Positions 60,481 to 64,000 of a DNA stretch of 64,000 bases are shown here, one piece after another; positions within the stretch are counted from its first letter, which is position 1, and each line of letters opens with the position of its first letter. Made by a program: the position numbers and the translations under genes. Location of the stretch: the NCBI RefSeq assembly GCF_007830235.1, contig NZ_VLKI01000007.1:87645-151644 (forward strand). Reading direction: 5' to 3'. The DNA is from Cytobacillus oceanisediminis. GTDB lineage: Bacteria > Bacillota > Bacilli > Bacillales > Cytobacillaceae. The notes below the pieces were generated by a model that was not told the origin of the DNA, did no database searches, and saw nothing but the letters and a program-made list of their open reading frames with translations.

Positions 60481-60498
60481 AAAAGGAGGACTGTATAG

Positions 60499-61698
60499 AT
60501 GGGCAGAATGTTGGAAGATGCGAGTAAAACAATCCTTAAAGAAAATGGAATTCCTGTACCGGGGCATTCGGTTATTTCCAGCAGTGAAGAAATCAGTGAA
60601 CAGCATTTACGAAAGCCCTGTGTGTTAAAGGCACTTGTACCAGTAGGGAAAAGAGGGAAAGCCGGGGCTATCAAGTTTGCAGATACAGTAGAAGAGACAA
60701 AAACCAAAGCTGATGAGATTTTTCAAATGACAGTGAGAAATTTCCCGGTAGAAAAAGTATTGATAGAAGAAAAGATTAATATAGATGAAGAATGGTATGT
60801 ATCTATAACCATTGATCCGCAAAAACAGGTTCCGGTTATTATAGCGACAACAGAGGGCGGAGTAGAAGTAGAAGACCTGGTAAAAGATGCACCCGAAAAG
60901 GTAGTAATCTATCACGTAGAACCATTTACTGAGCTTCAGCCATATCAGGCGAAAGAAATCTGGAGCAAACTTGGGGTAACTGGAAAGCCATTAGTAAAGG
61001 CTACGGGAATTCTATGCAAATTATATCAGGTGTTCATGAAGTATGATTGCTATATTCTTGAAATTAATCCATTAGTCCTCACGAAAGATGAAAATGTTAT
61101 GGCAGCTGCGTCTGTAATGGGTGTAGATGATGCAGCCCTTTACCGCCATCCGGAACTTGAAGGCAAAGTTGAATCAGGAAGCGAACGTTCCTGGAGGCCT
61201 TTAACCCAGCTGGAGAAGGAAATGGTAAAAGTGAATGACGCTGATTACCGAGGGACAGCCCGTTATACCGAAATGGATGGCGGCGAAATCGGATTTATGT
61301 GCGGCGGTGGAGGCGGAAGTTTATTAAGCTTTGATGCCCTCACCAATTTAGGTGCTGCCCCTGCAAATTACACTGAAACGGGCGGCAATCCGCCTGAAGA
61401 GAAAGTAAAGGGATTAACAAAAGGCATCCTCTCAAAACAAGGAGTTAAAGGCCTTTTTGTCGCTCATAACATCACCAATAATACACAGATACACGTAATG
61501 GCTAGAGGGATTGTAAATGCCATTCAGGAATTAGGAATAGATCCTCAAGTCTTTCCAATTGTAGTGCGGGAAGCAGGAGTTAATGATGAGGAAGGAAAGA
61601 AAATTTTCCAGGAAGCTGGGATTACTTATTTTGGTGAAGATTTGACCATAGAAGAAGCCGCAGCAGAGATGGTTAAAAAAATGAGAGGGGTGTCCTAA
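60499..61698 (+). CDS. SucC-like acyl-CoA ligase, beta (ATP-grasp) subunit
   Basis: 399 aa. It has the SucC/MtkA layout: ATP-grasp domain (ILKENGIPVPGHSV, KALVPVGKRGKAGAIKF), the middle YILEINPLVLTKD, and the C-terminal ligase domain (MCGGGGGSLLSFDAL, NYTETGGNPPEEKV). In succinyl-CoA synthetase this last motif is usually Val-Gly-Gly-Gly-Ala; here the variant suggests another acid, such as malate, citramalate or itaconate. Coupled to the alpha subunit with no gap. Together with the CitE-like lyase it suggests a synthetase-lyase sequence. Confidence 0.9.
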   Translation: MGRMLEDASKTILKENGIPVPGHSVISSSEEISEQHLRKPCVLKALVPVGKRGKAGAIKFADTVEETKTKADEIFQMTVRNFPVEKVLIEEKINIDEEWYVSITIDPQKQVPVIIATTEGGVEVEDLVKDAPEKVVIYHVEPFTELQPYQAKEIWSKLGVTGKPLVKATGILCKLYQVFMKYDCYILEINPLVLTKDENVMAAASVMGVDDAALYRHPELEGKVESGSERSWRPLTQLEKEMVKVNDADYRGTARYTEMDGGEIGFMCGGGGGSLLSFDALTNLGAAPANYTETGGNPPEEKVKGLTKGILSKQGVKGLFVAHNITNNTQIHVMARGIVNAIQELGIDPQVFPIVVREAGVNDEEGKKIFQEAGITYFGEDLTIEEAAAEMVKKMRGVS

Positions 61699-62616
61699 AT
61701 GTCCATTTTAATCAATCAAAACACCAGATTGGCTGTACAGGGAATCACAGGTCGGGAAGCTTCCATGATTGTCAGCCATACACTTGCCTATGGTACTAAG
61801 ATTTTTGCGGGCATTACTCCAGGAAAAGGCGGACAGTACGTACAAGGGGTTCCTGTTTATGATACGGTGGCGGAAGCTGTAAAACAGCATGACATTAATG
61901 CAACCCTCATTGTTGTGCCTCCTGCGTTTGCTTTAGATGCTGTTCTGGAGGCCATTGCCAATGGAATAAAGCTGATTGTGGTCACAACCGAAAATATTCC
62001 CCAGCATGATGCAGTAAAGCTACTGTATGCTGCACGGAAAGAAAATGTAACGATAATTGGGCCTAATACTGTCGGAATGATTAATCCAAAGGATCGGATC
62101 AAAATGGGATCCATCGGCGGTGACCGCCCTGAAAGGTGCTTCGTTCCCGGCAACGTCGGAGTGATATCAAGGAGCGGCGGAATGACTGCCGAAACATCCT
62201 GGATGGTAAAGAGGGCAGGCTTTGGTGTTACAACCTGCATAGGGATTGGCGGAGATAGCCTGATCGGTACAAACATTAAAGACCTTCTTGTTTTATTTGA
62301 AAAGGACGAAGAAACAGAAGCAGTTGTAACCTTTTCGGAACCTGGCACTTCCTTTGAGGAAGAAGCCGCTCAATTACTAAAAGAGGGCGGTTTTACAAAG
62401 CCGCTAATCTCGTTTGTTGCTGGAAAGTTTACAGAATCTATGCCTGAAGGAACTGTTTTTGGCCATGCGGGAGCAATGATTTCCGGCAATGCGGGCCGTC
62501 CTTCCTTAAAGATGAAAGCGCTTAAAGAATCTGGAGCGCATGTAGTTGAAAAATACGATGACATAATCGGTGTTTTGCAAACTGTATTAGGTTCAAAGGT
62601 AGGTGAGGCAAAATGA
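61699..62616 (+). CDS. SucD-like acyl-CoA ligase, alpha (CoA-binding) subunit
   Basis: 305 aa, directly after the beta subunit. Domains: CoA-binding (NTRLAVQGITGREASM, GITPGKGGQYV), the ligase domain (GPNTVGMINP, VISRSGGMTAE), and FGHAGAMISGNAG with the His that is phosphorylated. The motif set equals SucD. A four-base overlap joins it to the following PrpD-like gene. Substrate remains open; the cluster has a separate CitE-like lyase, not a TCA context. Confidence 0.9.
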   Translation: MSILINQNTRLAVQGITGREASMIVSHTLAYGTKIFAGITPGKGGQYVQGVPVYDTVAEAVKQHDINATLIVVPPAFALDAVLEAIANGIKLIVVTTENIPQHDAVKLLYAARKENVTIIGPNTVGMINPKDRIKMGSIGGDRPERCFVPGNVGVISRSGGMTAETSWMVKRAGFGVTTCIGIGGDSLIGTNIKDLLVLFEKDEETEAVVTFSEPGTSFEEEAAQLLKEGGFTKPLISFVAGKFTESMPEGTVFGHAGAMISGNAGRPSLKMKALKESGAHVVEKYDDIIGVLQTVLGSKVGEAK

Positions 62617-63977
62617 TCTTATCAAGGAGAATGGCTGAATATGCAGTTAAAGTTAAATATGAGGACTTACCTGATGAAGTTGTGGAATATACAAAACTTT
62701 GTATTTTAGATTGGTATGGATCCGCACTGGCAGGTAAAGATGAAAAACCGATTCAATCTTTATTGGAATTGGTTCAGGAGTGGGGAGGGAATGAACAAGC
62801 GACTTTAATTACCGGTGGGAAGTCGTCCATTGGCAATGCCTGCTTAGTCAACGGAGCATCCAGCCATATTGTAGAGCTGGATGATATTCATAAATCGTCG
62901 ATTATCCATGCAGGTACCGTTGTTATTCCTGCAGCAGCTGCCGTGGCAGAAGCGCATAACTTAAGCGGAAAAGACTTAATTACCGCCGTAGCTGTTGGAT
63001 ATGAAATTTGCTATAGAATCGGAGAGGCCGTCTCGCCTTCCCACTATTATTATTGGCATAACACAGCAACATGCGGGACTTTCGGTTCCGCTGCAGCAGT
63101 GGCAAAGCTTCTGAAGTTAAATGTAGAGCAGACGATGTATGCCCTTGGAAATGCTGGCACTCAAGCAGCAGGTTTATGGGAATTTATTGAAGATGGGGCA
63201 AACACAAAACAGCTTCATACTGCTAAAGCTGCATACAACGGAGCTCTGGCTGCCTTGCTGGCAAAAAAAGATTTTACCTCTGCCTCCAGAATTCTTGAAG
63301 GCAGAAGGGGCTTTTTCAATGCGATGTCTGAAAAATATGATACAGATAAAATCACCAGGAATCTTGGCGAAGAATTTAAAATTCTTGAAAATAGCTTTAA
63401 AATCCATGCTTCCTGCCGCCACACACACCCGGCAATGGATTGTGTCCAAACCATCATGAAGGAAAACAGCCTCAGCCATGAACAAATACAAAACATTTCT
63501 ATACAAACCTACCAGACTGTCCTGAATATTACAGATAATCCGAACCCCGAGACAGTGTACGCCTCTAAATTCAGCAGCCAATTTTGTGCAGCCTTGATTG
63601 CCATTAAATGTTCTGCATCATTAATCGATTATAATGAAGAAATTTTACAATCTCCTGAGGTAAGGGAGCTTATGAAAAAAGTGACTGTAGTGGCCGATCC
63701 GTATTATGAAAATGCTTATCCTGAAAAATGGGGGGCCAAGGTTGTCATCACCCTGAATGATGGAAGAACCTTCAGTGAAGCAACTGATTATCCTAAGGGG
63801 GATCCTGAAAAGCCTGCCGATAAGGAAGAGCTGATTCAAAAATTTAAATCGATGACCTTGGGCAAGGTATGGAACGCAGAAGAACATGTCCAGGCTGTTT
63901 TGGGATTAGAGAAAATTGACACAGCGGAATGGATATCAATGGCATTGGGGGAAGAGCAATGCAAACAAACACAGTAG
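62613..63977 (+). CDS. MmgE/PrpD-family protein (copy 2)
   Basis: 454 aa. MmgE/PrpD motifs: CILDWYGSALAGKD, VNGASSHIVELDDIHKSS with the catalytic-type His and Asp, AVAVGYEICYRIGEAV, TCGTFGSAAAVAKLL, and LHTAKAAYNGALAALL. It differs clearly from copy 1, so the two probably act on different substrates or stereoisomers. It overlaps the SucD-like gene by four bases and forms one operon with the ligase. Confidence 0.9.
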   Translation: MILSRRMAEYAVKVKYEDLPDEVVEYTKLCILDWYGSALAGKDEKPIQSLLELVQEWGGNEQATLITGGKSSIGNACLVNGASSHIVELDDIHKSSIIHAGTVVIPAAAAVAEAHNLSGKDLITAVAVGYEICYRIGEAVSPSHYYYWHNTATCGTFGSAAAVAKLLKLNVEQTMYALGNAGTQAAGLWEFIEDGANTKQLHTAKAAYNGALAALLAKKDFTSASRILEGRRGFFNAMSEKYDTDKITRNLGEEFKILENSFKIHASCRHTHPAMDCVQTIMKENSLSHEQIQNISIQTYQTVLNITDNPNPETVYASKFSSQFCAALIAIKCSASLIDYNEEILQSPEVRELMKKVTVVADPYYENAYPEKWGAKVVITLNDGRTFSEATDYPKGDPEKPADKEELIQKFKSMTLGKVWNAEEHVQAVLGLEKIDTAEWISMALGEEQCKQTQ

Positions 63978-64000
63978 TGCCTCTTTCATCTTCAAGAAGA
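63959..64000 (+). CDS. Start of a further gene, cut by the window edge
   Basis: An ATG with GGGGGAAGAG upstream starts within the end of the PrpD-like gene in another frame and stays open to the edge (MQTNTVVPLSSSRR). An overlap of this type and the strong site fit the next gene of the operon. Too short for a functional call. Confidence 0.4.
   Translation, partial: MQTNTVVPLSSSRR

Noticed and set aside
60499-62616. SucCD-like pair as the TCA-cycle succinyl-CoA synthetase
   Set aside because: Motif changes, local GntR operator and PrpD/CitE context point to a pathway-specific ligase; not excluded without assay.

Overview
The window looks like chromosomal DNA of a low-GC, spore-forming Bacillaceae bacterium (Bacillus sensu lato). 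The signs are strong AGGAGG-type ribosome binding sites, frequent TTG/GTG starts, a GerA-family germinant receptor subunit, a bacillithiol-dependent FosB, YerD- and YqjF-like proteins, and GC-rich dispersed intergenic repeats. The species cannot be named from the sequence alone. No RNA genes, CRISPR arrays, transposases or phage genes were seen.

Layout. (1) 1-10.2 kb is ordinary chromosome: two small unknown genes, a DUF2071 protein, a YerD-like glutamate synthase-domain protein, a GerA-family protein, a TetR regulator divergent from a 14-TM efflux pump, fosB, a small protein and an MFS transporter. (2) 10.3-16.2 kb holds a VOC epimerase-like protein, an acyl-CoA dehydrogenase, a split ADP-forming acyl-CoA synthetase and an unusual permease. 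(3) 16.4-35.7 kb is a long co-directional catabolic block: TAXI-TRAP binding protein and fused permease, RraA-type aldolase, ComDE-like decarboxylase, two D-2-hydroxyacid dehydrogenases, CoA ligase, crotonase, acyl-CoA dehydrogenase, thioesterase, two SDRs, a broken glcD, CaiB-type CoA transferase, 2-oxoacid:ferredoxin oxidoreductase, a second RraA and an FAH-family protein. (4) 35.7-47.4 kb has a convergent IlvD/Edd dehydratase, a LarA-like protein, a two-subunit UxaA/SuyAB-like lyase, SDR, crotonase, an acyl-CoA dehydrogenase pair, LysR, thioesterase and a carboxymuconolactone-decarboxylase-like protein. (5) 47.5-64 kb is a dicarboxylate block: three GntR/FCD regulators, class I fumarase/tartrate dehydratase subunits, a beta-decarboxylating dehydrogenase, a DctPQM TRAP system with a hydroxyisobutyrate-dehydrogenase-like gene, a CitE-like lyase, two MmgE/PrpD proteins, a DASS transporter and a SucCD-like CoA ligase.

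How it fits together. About 50 kb is devoted to uptake and breakdown of organic acids, probably hydroxy-, oxo- and branched dicarboxylic acids. Block 5 can be read as a route in which a fumarase/mesaconase makes malate or citramalate, the SucCD-like ligase makes the CoA thioester, and the CitE-like lyase cleaves it to acetyl-CoA plus glyoxylate or pyruvate. Blocks 3-4 combine epimerisation or racemisation (LarA-like), dehydration or lyase steps (UxaA-like, IlvD-like), 2-oxoacid decarboxylation (ComDE-like, KorAB) and retro-aldol cleavage (RraA). That set fits sugar-acid or sulfolactate-type substrates, but the true substrate is unknown.

Two structures link the blocks and are not explained by gene annotation. 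One is a modular GC-rich inverted-end repeat, nine copies, all intergenic or at gene ends; one fragment is fused to a broken glcD and two near-identical copies flank lysR plus a thioesterase in inverted orientation. The other is a recurrent operator-like motif, GGAT-N5-ATCC or its core ATTGGATCCAAT, upstream of at least six genes or operons, which suggests one regulon controlled by the paralogous GntR proteins.
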